25,132 nucleotides of DNA from Eubacterium sp. (lineage in GTDB: Bacteria; Bacillota; Clostridia; Lachnospirales; CAG-274): NCBI GenBank assembly GCA_020859645.1, contig JAJBVU010000015.1, positions 1 through 25,132 of the forward strand, read 5' to 3'. The notes beneath the pieces were generated by a model. It made no database searches and was not told the DNA's origin. It was given only the letters and a program-made list of their open reading frames with translations. Position 1 is the first letter of the stretch. Each line of letters opens with the position of its first letter. Positions 1 to 5,506 of this stretch are shown here, piece by piece. The position numbers and the translations under genes were made by a program.

Positions 1-1
1 G

Positions 2-283
2 TTCTTCACCCTTAATAATGGTAATACAATCATAAAATATTCCTTCTAGTTGAAGTACAGCTATAGAAAGAAATGACAGAAATTTCTTAGAATTATATAA
101 TTCAACCATTGTATCAAACAATTCTTTACGCTGACAAAGGGAATAATGCTGACATACATTATTCCTTATCTTCTTAATATAATCGTTCTCTGAAACCACT
201 TTGTCTATAATATGTACAAACTCACTTGGATTTGTTTTGTTTAATTCAATATACCTATTTGTTTTAGATCTACTGTTGCATAT
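2..283 (-). pseudogene. 5'-truncated open frame running off the left edge, unknown product
   Basis: One minus-strand frame stays open from the stop at 284-286 to the window edge, about 94 codons. It has no start codon or ribosome binding site at its upstream end, where it directly abuts and overlaps the recombinase remnant. The readable part includes NPSEFVHIIDKVVSEND and, further on, FLSIAVLQLEGIFYDC, so it looks like a helical protein. The first in-frame ATG lies well inside (M of MVELYNSKKF). I do not recognise the family. The likely explanation is a gene whose 5' end was lost at the same rearrangement that left the recombinase fragment. Its 3' end is outside the window. Confidence 0.4.
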
Positions 284-510
284 TCAACCATGCTTCCCCA
301 AAGACTGCTGTCAAACTCTTTTATTATTTCCTCTTGAGATTTCAAAATTTTAATAAAATTATCCAACCGTTCACTTTGTGCTTTCTTTGCAGAAATGGCC
401 GCTAAAGCATTATCATACTGTTCCTTTATCTCATCATATTTTGCGGTCAAACCATCATATCGTATTTGATATTCTTCTTGATTTTGTACAACATTTGCAT
501 TTTGTGTCAT
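270..510 (-). pseudogene. 3' remnant of a large serine recombinase (site-specific integrase)
   Basis: The frame encodes about 80 residues resembling the C-terminal coiled-coil region of large serine recombinases of Clostridia phages and Tn4451-like elements. These proteins typically carry patterns such as DQEEYxxRYxxLxxRY and EFDxxLWxxLVexVTV near the end. Here I see NQEEYQIRYDGLTAKYDE, then a Lys/Gln-rich coiled coil, then EFDSSLWGSMVEYATV. The resemblance stops near 271, and the frame runs into an unrelated tail that stops at 241. The catalytic resolvase domain, recombinase domain and zinc ribbon are all absent. It overlaps the 3' end of the terminase gene in another frame. It has no ribosome binding site and is not expected to be functional. 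Confidence 0.75.
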
Positions 511-2068
511 AAATGCTTGATGTACTTCCGCTGTTCCTTATGCACCTGTCCAATGCCATAATCGTTGCTACGATGCCGTCAATCTTTTCTGTAGATTTTT
601 CCTTATCAGGCTTGATATTGCCGGCAGGGTCTTGGTGCATTACAACATTTCCCGCCATCCACTTTAAGACGGGATTTCCGCCATGATTGATTTTGCCTTC
701 CATCAATAATTTATACAGTTCCTTTGACGGAGGACTCATATCCTTGTAGCCTTGACCGAATGGTATCATCGTAAATCCCGCATCTTCAAGATTTTGTATC
801 ATCTGAGTTGCGTTCCAACGGTCAACAGCGATTTCTTTTATGTTGTAAATTTTACTCAAGTTTTCGATATACTTCTCTATGAATCCATAATGGATAACAT
901 TTCCTTCGGTAGTATTTATGTATCCTTGTTTCTTCCACACATCGTAAAGAACATGGTCACGTCTGCACCTCAGTTCAAGTGTATCTTCCGGCAGCCAAAA
1001 GTGCGGATACACAATGTAATCCTCGTCCTCACGTCTTGGCGGAAACACAAGTACAAAAGCGGTAATATCGGATGTAGAGGAGAGGTCAAGACCGCCATAG
1101 CATTCTCTGCCTTTTAGGGTATCGAAATTTATCGGCATATTTCCTTTATCGTAAATATGGTCGGGAATCCAACACACAGCGGAGTTTGTCCAAATGTTTA
1201 ATCTCAGCTGTTTGAATACATTTTCTTCAGCCGGGTTATCTAAGGCGTTTTTATATGCTTCCCGTACTCGGTCAATTTCAATTGTGTGTCCGAGTGAGGG
1301 ATTTGCTTTATACCAGTTGTTTTCATCTGTCCAGTCATCGTTTTCTTCAAGACCATATATGACCGGGTAGAAGGACGGGTCAGCTTTTCTGCCTTGCATT
1401 ATGTCTTTCGCTTTAGTGTGCAGCTCGTAGCAAATGCTGTTCTTGTCAGTTCCGGCTGTAGTTATAATGAAAAATAACGGCTGCTCTCTGGCATCGCCCG
1501 AACCTTTTGTGAGAACATCGTACAGCTTTCGGTTTGGCTGTGCATGAATTTCGTCAAACACAAGTCCCGATACATTTAAGCCATGCTTAGTTCCCGTTTC
1601 TGCTGAAAGCACTTGATAAAATCCGGCATTGGTATAGTTTACGATTCTTTTTATACCGCCCATTATTTTGGTTCTTTTTATAAGAGCCGGACTCATTTCG
1701 GTCATTTGTTTAGCCACATCAAAAACAATTGATGCTTGGTTTCTGTCGCAAGCTGCACCGTAAACTTCCGCAGACGGCTCATTATCTGCATACAATAAAT
1801 ACAGAGCTATCGCAGCGGCAAGCTCTGATTTGCCGTTTTTCTTTGGAATTTCAATGTATGCTGATAGGAATTGACGTTTGCCGTTTTCCTTGACAATGCC
1901 GAAAAGGTCACGCACAATCTGTTCCTGCCAAGGCAACAGGTCAAATTTCTTTCCTGCCCATTTTCCTTTGGTGTGTTTTAAGTTGGATATAAATGTCACC
2001 GCTCTGTCAGCCCTTGATTTATCGTAATGAGAGGACGGCAGCATAAATTCTGTTGGTTTGTACTTCAT
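455..2068 (-). CDS. terL: Phage terminase large subunit, C-terminal end replaced
   Basis: This is the DNA-packaging ATPase and nuclease (Terminase_1, HK97-like), which pumps phage DNA into proheads and cuts it. Within 537 residues the Walker A-type loop is PKKNGKSEL (about 75-83) and the Walker B is GLVFDEIHA (168-176). The RNase H-like nuclease acidic residues are probably D328 (YGGLDLSS), D416 (AVDRW) and D497 (EKIDGIVA). The start is fixed by GAGAGGAGG upstream of ATG 2068, overlapping the end of the small subunit. Family members usually end shortly after a ...SVYDERG-type tail. Here homology runs to SSIYD (residue 521) and then continues as a Lys/Cys-rich tail made from the overlapping recombinase remnant. 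The core is intact; the last residues are foreign. Confidence 0.96.
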   Translation of the reverse strand: MKYKPTEFMLPSSHYDKSRADRAVTFISNLKHTKGKWAGKKFDLLPWQEQIVRDLFGIVKENGKRQFLSAYIEIPKKNGKSELAAAIALYLLYADNEPSAEVYGAACDRNQASIVFDVAKQMTEMSPALIKRTKIMGGIKRIVNYTNAGFYQVLSAETGTKHGLNVSGLVFDEIHAQPNRKLYDVLTKGSGDAREQPLFFIITTAGTDKNSICYELHTKAKDIMQGRKADPSFYPVIYGLEENDDWTDENNWYKANPSLGHTIEIDRVREAYKNALDNPAEENVFKQLRLNIWTNSAVCWIPDHIYDKGNMPINFDTLKGRECYGGLDLSSTSDITAFVLVFPPRREDEDYIVYPHFWLPEDTLELRCRRDHVLYDVWKKQGYINTTEGNVIHYGFIEKYIENLSKIYNIKEIAVDRWNATQMIQNLEDAGFTMIPFGQGYKDMSPPSKELYKLLMEGKINHGGNPVLKWMAGNVVMHQDPAGNIKPDKEKSTEKIDGIVATIMALDRCIRNSGSTSSIYDTKCKCCTKSRRISNTI

Positions 2069-2072
2069 TGAA

Positions 2073-2540
2073 TCAGCCTCCTCTCAGTAATTTTTCCATT
2101 TCATCTGTTGTTTCATCGGTTGATTTGTCAGCGACAATTCTGCTCCTCGAAGAAGGTGTTAACCCAAATTGCTCGCAGAATTTCAAAACAATTTTCAAGT
2201 TGGTTTGTGCGATTGAAACCTGCGGAACTTGCTGCAGGTAGCCGTTGGGAGTTCTGACGATGGATCCATGCTGAGTTAAAAACTCTTCTGCCTCTTTCCA
2301 TCGTGCGTAGGCTTGGCAGTAACCGGCAAAAGCCACCATATCCATACTTGTCAGCATTCCCATATCTTCAAGCACCTTGCTCATTCTTTCCCATTCCGCC
2401 TTAGCTTCGTCCTCAAGCCAATCTGGGCAGACAGCCGCCCCTGTGGGGCAAATTTCGCCCTTATTTAAAGGTCTTTTGCCCGGATTGCCCTCTAATATTT
2501 TCAAAGCCGTAGGCTTTGGTTTTCTGCCTCGTGTCGCCAT
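2073..2540 (-). CDS. terS: Phage terminase small subunit, P27 family
   Basis: The protein has 155 residues and opens with MATRGRKPKPTALKILEGN, the basic N-terminus typical of P27-family (Terminase_4) small subunits. These bind the packaging site and load the large subunit. The helical middle (WERMSKVLEDMGMLT, then AYARWKEAEEFL) and C-terminal GLTPSSRSRI also fit. I chose ATG 2540 because AAGGAGGTGACGGCA lies directly upstream; an upstream in-frame ATG at 2558 would place this ribosome binding site inside the gene. The large subunit follows at once. Only about 26 bases separate the start from a hairpin terminator (2567-2590), so I see no promoter of its own. Confidence 0.95.
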   Translation of the reverse strand: MATRGRKPKPTALKILEGNPGKRPLNKGEICPTGAAVCPDWLEDEAKAEWERMSKVLEDMGMLTSMDMVAFAGYCQAYARWKEAEEFLTQHGSIVRTPNGYLQQVPQVSIAQTNLKIVLKFCEQFGLTPSSRSRIVADKSTDETTDEMEKLLRGG

Positions 2541-2566
2541 TGCCGTCACCTCCTTCATGGCATAAG

Positions 2567-2590
2567 AAAAAGCCTCGGCTGAGGCTTTTT
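2567..2590 (-). terminator. Intrinsic terminator T1 of cassette A
   Basis: AAAAAGCCTC, a four-base loop, then GAGGCTTTTT gives a ten-base perfect stem with A and T tracts, so it could terminate on either strand. It follows the 88-residue gene. Very similar hairpins stand at 3019-3044, 3651-3676 and 4160-4182. It lies between the cassette array and the terminase genes. Confidence 0.85.
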
Positions 2591-2596
2591 GTAAAG

Positions 2597-2863
2597 TTAT
2601 TTAATCTTATTTAATGCCCATTCAAGTGCGTGTCCATTATCCTCGAACCCGCCTTCTTTTCTTGCTCTCAGTGAAATTTTGCATTCACAGCGTCCGAGAC
2701 CTGTTTCTTCGGGAGTTTCAATCATTTTATAAATCTCTGTAACAATGCCGTTAAAACAATGTACCCAAGTCGCTATAATGTAATTTCCGTAATCTATAAC
2801 TGCTGAATCAAGGCATCCGTAAATCTCCATTTCTAAATCTTCCCTTGTTGTAATTTTTTTCAT
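2597..2863 (-). CDS. Hypothetical protein, cassette A
   Basis: This 88-residue soluble protein of unknown function begins MKKITTREDLEMEIYGCLD. It is mixed alpha/beta in appearance, with no signal peptide, no membrane segment and only scattered cysteines (HCFNG, GRCECKIS). The start is supported by GGAGGTAC nine bases before the ATG, part of the repeated leader. It is the only gene between promoter copy A (2916-2944) and terminator T1, so it should be made from its own short mRNA, perhaps with read-through into the terminase genes. I do not recognise a family. Confidence 0.8.
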   Translation of the reverse strand: MKKITTREDLEMEIYGCLDSAVIDYGNYIIATWVHCFNGIVTEIYKMIETPEETGLGRCECKISLRARKEGGFEDNGHALEWALNKIK

Positions 2864-3002
2864 TTTTGTGTACCTCCGTTTTTAAATTTTTTTGTTTTCC
2901 CTTTCGGTAGTACACATATTACCGTCAATCGAGGAGTTTATCAAGTCATTCTTCAATCATATATGTAACAAAGATAGCCGGCATAAATTGTGTATTTTAC
3001 AC
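2864..3002 (-). promoter_or_regulatory. Repeated promoter/operator module, copy A
   Basis: Read on the minus strand: operator-like GTGTA-N3-TACAC (2990-3002), 24 bases, palindrome CATATATG (2958-2965), 13 bases, -35 TTGATA (2939-2944), 17 bases, -10 TAATAT (2916-2921). A leader of about 50 bases with CCGAAAGGG and an A-rich stretch then leads to the ribosome binding site CGGAGGTAC. Copies B, C and D have the same elements at exactly the same spacings. Confidence 0.85.
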
Positions 3003-3018
3003 CTATTTTCATCCATAA

Positions 3019-3044
3019 GAAAAAGCCTCGGCTGAGGCTCTTTC
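3019..3044 (-). terminator. Intrinsic terminator T2 of cassette B
   Basis: The stem AGCCTC/GAGGCT with loop GGCT is flanked by GAAAA and CTTTC, which extends the pairing. It follows the 144-residue gene and sits 16 bases before the operator of copy A. It is nearly identical to T1, T3 and T4. Confidence 0.85.
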
Positions 3045-3060
3045 AAGGTATTTCTTTTTC

Positions 3061-3495
3061 TTAAAGGCTGAAAAGGTAACCATGTACTTTTTCGTATTCT
3101 TTGCTCATAAAGTCTTTATGCCTTCCGTTGATTTCAACAAGTCCTTCAAGCTTACATCCGTTTTTCTGAAAAAGCCATGCTGTTTCAACTGCACTGCTCC
3201 ATGTGCTTGAAAATGTAAATTTGCTTATTCCGAATTTTCTAAAGCTTTCAATCAAAGGTTTTACATCTCTTTCCCAAACCACATCGCTTAAATCAATGTA
3301 ATCGTTTTCTCTTTCTTTGGTTTCTGAGTAAAGTTTGTAAAGCTTTGTGTAATCCTCGCCCTTGGCAGTTATCTCTTTCCAAAGGAAATCATGTGCTTTT
3401 CTAATTTCCTCTTTTTCGTTTTCCTCTGCTTTATCAAAGCTGATGTAAAGTTCCTGTTCCCTTGCATAATTGTTTTCAAAATTGTTGTTTTTCAT
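3061..3495 (-). CDS. Hypothetical protein, cassette B
   Basis: This 144-residue protein has a highly charged helical N-terminal half (FDKAEENEKEEIRKAHDFLW). Its compact C-terminal half contains KFTFSSTWSSAVETAWLFQ and GCKLEGLVEINGRHKDFMS. The second half resembles a small conserved protein of unknown function common in Clostridia mobile elements, but I cannot name a family with confidence. No membrane segment or metal site is apparent. The start is supported by CGGAGGTAC before the ATG. It stands alone between promoter copy B and terminator T2. Confidence 0.8.
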   Translation of the reverse strand: MKNNNFENNYAREQELYISFDKAEENEKEEIRKAHDFLWKEITAKGEDYTKLYKLYSETKERENDYIDLSDVVWERDVKPLIESFRKFGISKFTFSSTWSSAVETAWLFQKNGCKLEGLVEINGRHKDFMSKEYEKVHGYLFSL

Positions 3496-3635
3496 TTTTG
3501 TGTACCTCCGTTTTGAATTTTTTGTTGTTTTCCCTTTCGGTAGTACACATATTACCGTCTTTTCAAATTTATATCAAGCTATTCTTCAACCATATATGTA
3601 CCAAAGATATGCGGTATAAATTGTGTATTTTACAC
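3496..3635 (-). promoter_or_regulatory. Repeated promoter/operator module, copy B
   Basis: Operator-like GTGTA-N3-TACAC lies at 3623-3635, CATATATG at 3591-3598, -35 TTGATA at 3572-3577 and -10 TAATAT at 3549-3554. The spacings of 24, 13 and 17 bases are the same as in copy A. The -35/-10 spacer sequence differs from the other copies except for its last bases, GACGG, so the constant spacing is not just recent duplication of one block. Confidence 0.85.
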
Positions 3636-3650
3636 TTTAATTTTTCCAAA

Positions 3651-3676
3651 AGAAAAAGCCTCGGTCGAGGCTCTTT
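3651..3676 (-). terminator. Intrinsic terminator T3 of cassette C
   Basis: Stem AGCCTC/GAGGCT with loop GGTC (the other copies have GGCT) is flanked by A- and T-rich tracts. It follows the 106-residue gene and precedes the copy B operator. Confidence 0.85.
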
Positions 3677-3682
3677 CCAATT

Positions 3683-4003
3683 TTATGCTCTTGCTACATC
3701 AACCATCCAATAAACCTCTTTATGAAATTCCCCTGTGGCTTTTTCAATTACATTGCTTTCTTCATCTATGCAGTGTAATCCCTTGCCGACCTTGATGAAT
3801 CTTAAGTCCTCGTACCCCTTAATGTTGGTTCGGTAAATGAATGCCTTACGGCTTTCTCCGTTGTAGCTTTTGCCGTCCCAACCGTTGAATGTGAAGGTGA
3901 TGCGTTCCTTTGTCTTACTGAAGAAGTTTTCAAAATCTTCTCTTGTGATTTCAGTGTTGTATTTCTGTAAGTTGAATTTGTTCCTTAAAGTGTAAGCGTT
4001 CAT
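3683..4003 (-). CDS. Hypothetical protein, cassette C
   Basis: This 106-residue protein begins MNAYTLRNKFNLQKYN. It appears beta-rich, with ITFTFNGWDGKSYNGES and AFIYRTNIKGYEDLRFIKV, and ends VYWMVDVARA. No family is recognised. I chose ATG 4003 over a possible upstream start at 4069, because GGAGGTACATACC immediately precedes 4003 and the upstream extension would be the translated promoter leader. The first codons (ATGAACGC) match those of the amidoligase gene behind copy E, so the shared leader runs into both genes. It lies alone between copy C and T3. Confidence 0.8.
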   Translation of the reverse strand: MNAYTLRNKFNLQKYNTEITREDFENFFSKTKERITFTFNGWDGKSYNGESRKAFIYRTNIKGYEDLRFIKVGKGLHCIDEESNVIEKATGEFHKEVYWMVDVARA

Positions 4004-4143
4004 GGTATGTACCTCCGTTTTGAATTTTTTTTGTTTTTTCCCTTTCGGTTGAGTACATATTACCGTCAATTGAGGCTTTTATCAAGTTATTCTTTGCCCA
4101 TATATGTACCAAAAATATATGGTATAAATTGTGTATTTTACAC
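4004..4143 (-). promoter_or_regulatory. Repeated promoter/operator module, copy C
   Basis: Operator-like GTGTA-N3-TACAC lies at 4131-4143, CATATATG at 4099-4106, -35 TTGATA at 4080-4085 and -10 TAATAT at 4057-4062. Spacings are as in copy A. In this copy CATATATG is also part of a wider inverted repeat, CCATATAT with ATATATGG across a nine-base spacer. Confidence 0.85.
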
Positions 4144-4159
4144 TTTAATTTTTCCAAAA

Positions 4160-4182
4160 GAAAAAGCCTCGGCTGAGGCTCT
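4160..4182 (-). terminator. Intrinsic terminator T4 of cassette D
   Basis: The AGCCTC-GGCT-GAGGCT hairpin with its A tract follows the 71-residue gene and precedes the copy C operator by 17 bases. It is the fourth near-copy of the array terminator. Confidence 0.8.
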
Positions 4183-4188
4183 CCCTTG

Positions 4189-4404
4189 TCAGCGTTCGCA
4201 GCTGAATGCTTTGTATCCGTTTTTCGCTTTCCATCTTCTGTATTCATTCTTGAGCATTGCCTCTTCTATGATTTGGTAGGCTGATAAAAATCTCTGCTCT
4301 TGAAGTTCAATTTCCTTTTTGCTGTAAGTTCCGTTTTTCACCATGTCGTAACCGTCAGCCTCTGCGTTTGCTCTGAAAAATACCAATTCCTTTAAATCCA
4401 TCAT
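4189..4404 (-). CDS. Hypothetical protein, second gene of cassette D
   Basis: This 71-residue, mostly helical and strongly charged protein begins MMDLKELVFFRANAEADGYD. Its middle is ELQEQRFLSAYQIIEEAML and its tail is basic and aromatic. No known motif is visible. GGAGGTACATAAAA precedes the two adjacent ATG codons. The stop of the preceding 48-residue gene touches this ribosome binding site, so the two genes are probably translated from one mRNA started at copy D and ended at T4. Confidence 0.75.
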   Translation of the reverse strand: MMDLKELVFFRANAEADGYDMVKNGTYSKKEIELQEQRFLSAYQIIEEAMLKNEYRRWKAKNGYKAFSCER

Positions 4405-4418
4405 TTTTATGTACCTCC

Positions 4419-4565
4419 TTAAATGTCACCGTTGAGTATCATGTCCGCCAGCAGTTGCCAGTTTGTTTTGATTCCGTCGCTCTCCATGTCATTCTTTACA
4501 TCGAGGATGTAGTTGAAATCGTATCCTTCTTCCTTTGCCAGTTTTTTTAATTCTGTCTTTGTCAT
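4419..4565 (-). CDS. Small hypothetical protein (48 aa), first gene of cassette D
   Basis: The frame encodes a 48-residue acidic, helical protein that begins MTKTELKKLAKEEGYDFNY and ends LLADMILNGDI. The start is supported by CGGAGGTACATAACA just before ATG 4565, exactly where the other cassettes place their ribosome binding site, and by promoter copy D upstream. The stop at 4419-4421 is followed at once by the ribosome binding site of the 71-residue gene. It is short enough to be missed by routine length cut-offs. Function is unknown. Confidence 0.75.
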   Translation of the reverse strand: MTKTELKKLAKEEGYDFNYILDVKNDMESDGIKTNWQLLADMILNGDI

Positions 4566-4703
4566 TGTTATGTACCTCCGTTTAGTTTTTTTGTTTTTTC
4601 CCTTTCGGTTGAGTACATATTACCGTCAATTGAGGCTTTTATCAAGTAATTCTTTGCCCATATATGCAACAAAGATAGGCGGCATAAATTGTGTATTTTA
4701 CAC
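4566..4703 (-). promoter_or_regulatory. Repeated promoter/operator module, copy D
   Basis: Operator-like GTGTA-N3-TACAC lies at 4691-4703, CATATATG at 4659-4666, -35 TTGATA at 4640-4645 and -10 TAATAT at 4617-4622. Spacings are the same as in copies A-C. It drives the 48- and 71-residue genes. Confidence 0.85.
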
Positions 4704-4721
4704 TTTTTTCGCAGCAAGAAA

Positions 4722-4737
4722 AGGAGCCGAAGCTCCT
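4722..4737 (-). terminator. UUCG-loop terminator after the amidoligase transcript
   Basis: On the minus strand AGGAGC-TTCG-GCTCCT is followed by TTTTCTTG, a six-base GC-rich stem closed by a stable UUCG tetraloop. It ends the amidoligase, cyclotransferase and zinc-ribbon transcript, 18 bases before the copy D operator. Its sequence is unrelated to T1-T4. Confidence 0.8.
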
Positions 4738-4742
4738 AATCT

Positions 4743-4955
4743 TTAATCAATGTTTGCTTTGCAGCTATGGATTATTCCGAGGATTTTTTCCTGTTCCTTT
4801 TCATTTACTCCAATGCTCTCAAGGGATTCTCGGATTCCGCAGTCAGGGCAAATCGGTGTTTTGTTGTCTGCTCTTGAAATGGCAGGTACATCATAGTAGA
4901 CTGCTCCGCAGATTGGGCATTTTCTTTCAACTCTTTCATTCGTTTTCATTTTCAT
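4743..4955 (-). CDS. Small zinc-ribbon protein
   Basis: This 70-residue protein has a four-cysteine zinc ribbon: CPICGAVYY (about 14-22) and, after a basic loop, CPDCGIRES (about 36-44). A short charged helical tail follows (NEKEQEKILGII). Such ribbons bind nucleic acid or act as structural modules in phage regulators; nothing here shows which. It is last in the transcript from copy E and overlaps the preceding cyclotransferase-like gene by 20 bases. Start could be codon 1 or codon 3, as both lie in the overlap. Function is unknown. Confidence 0.8.
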   Translation of the reverse strand: MKMKTNERVERKCPICGAVYYDVPAISRADNKTPICPDCGIRESLESIGVNEKEQEKILGIIHSCKANID

Positions 4956-5418
4956 TCAGCCTCGCTTTCTTCAATGCTCTGATTAACGGCAGCGGTTCAA
5001 ATCCGAAGTTCCTGTAGCCTTCAAGGCAAGTGGAAACATAATAGTCGCTCGGCATTCCGATTTCACGTTCCTCATGCATGATGTAAACAAAGGTTTTCAA
5101 ATTTCTGATTTTGCCTGTTCGGATTCCTTTTACCTTAAGGTCAAAATCCTTTTTGTAATAAAAGCTTGGGAAACCTTCGTAACGGTCAAGTGCAGCCTCG
5201 TCTGCCTCCGTAACCGACCAAACCGCAACAGGAACTTTGCTGTCTGCCTTTGGTTCAATGGTTAGGTACGAACCCGAAAGCGAGCCTTTAAAAAGCAATT
5301 CATAGCCGTCGATTTCGGCTGTTCCGATTATTCTTGCTCTTGGGCAGCGGAATCTCATCTGCCTAATGTTAAGGTTGCTGCCGTAGGCAATGTAGTAACG
5401 ATTTTTCATTTTCATCAT
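4936..5418 (-). CDS. Gamma-glutamylcyclotransferase-like (AIG2/GGCT fold) protein
   Basis: The family cleaves gamma-glutamyl amides, releasing 5-oxoproline and the free amine. The diagnostic substrate loop YGSNLN is at residues 12-17 and the probable catalytic glutamate is E81 in DRYEGFPSFY. The length of 160 residues is normal for a stand-alone domain, and no signal or membrane segment is seen. AAAGGA lies a few bases upstream of several clustered ATG codons (MMKMK), so the exact start is uncertain by up to three codons. It follows the amidoligase gene after a structured 90-base gap. Amidoligases and GGCT-fold proteins are known genomic partners, proposed to make and break gamma-glutamyl type linkages. 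The substrate is unknown. Confidence 0.88.
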   Translation of the reverse strand: MMKMKNRYYIAYGSNLNIRQMRFRCPRARIIGTAEIDGYELLFKGSLSGSYLTIEPKADSKVPVAVWSVTEADEAALDRYEGFPSFYYKKDFDLKVKGIRTGKIRNLKTFVYIMHEEREIGMPSDYYVSTCLEGYRNFGFEPLPLIRALKKARLNENENE

Positions 5419-5436
5419 ATCCTTTCCGATTTTATG

Positions 5437-5503
5437 GAAGGGAATACCCTTCTACCACCTAAAGACCGCCTCAGCGGTCGGTTTGCTTTAGGTTTGCAGA
5501 AGG
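5437..5503 (-). promoter_or_regulatory. Structured intercistronic RNA with alternative hairpins
   Basis: Between the amidoligase stop and the cyclotransferase start, one nested hairpin pairs 5448-5453 with 5498-5503, 5458-5464 with 5486-5492, and 5464-5469 with 5474-5479 (GACCGC/GCGGTC). A second hairpin, GAAGGG-AATA-CCCTTC (5437-5452), uses the same CCTTC bases and lies just before the ribosome binding site of the next gene. The two folds exclude each other. It may be an mRNA-processing or translation-control element. Confidence 0.5.
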
Positions 5504-5506
5504 CTG

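Noticed and set aside
752..1117. Plus-strand open frame opposite the large terminase
   Set aside because: It lies wholly within a confident gene on the other strand, has no ribosome binding site and encodes no recognisable protein.
2864..4703. Evenly spaced repeats that could suggest a CRISPR array
   Set aside because: The repeated units are over 100 bases long, contain promoter boxes and ribosome binding sites, and are separated by genes of different lengths. No short repeat/spacer pattern and no cas gene are present.
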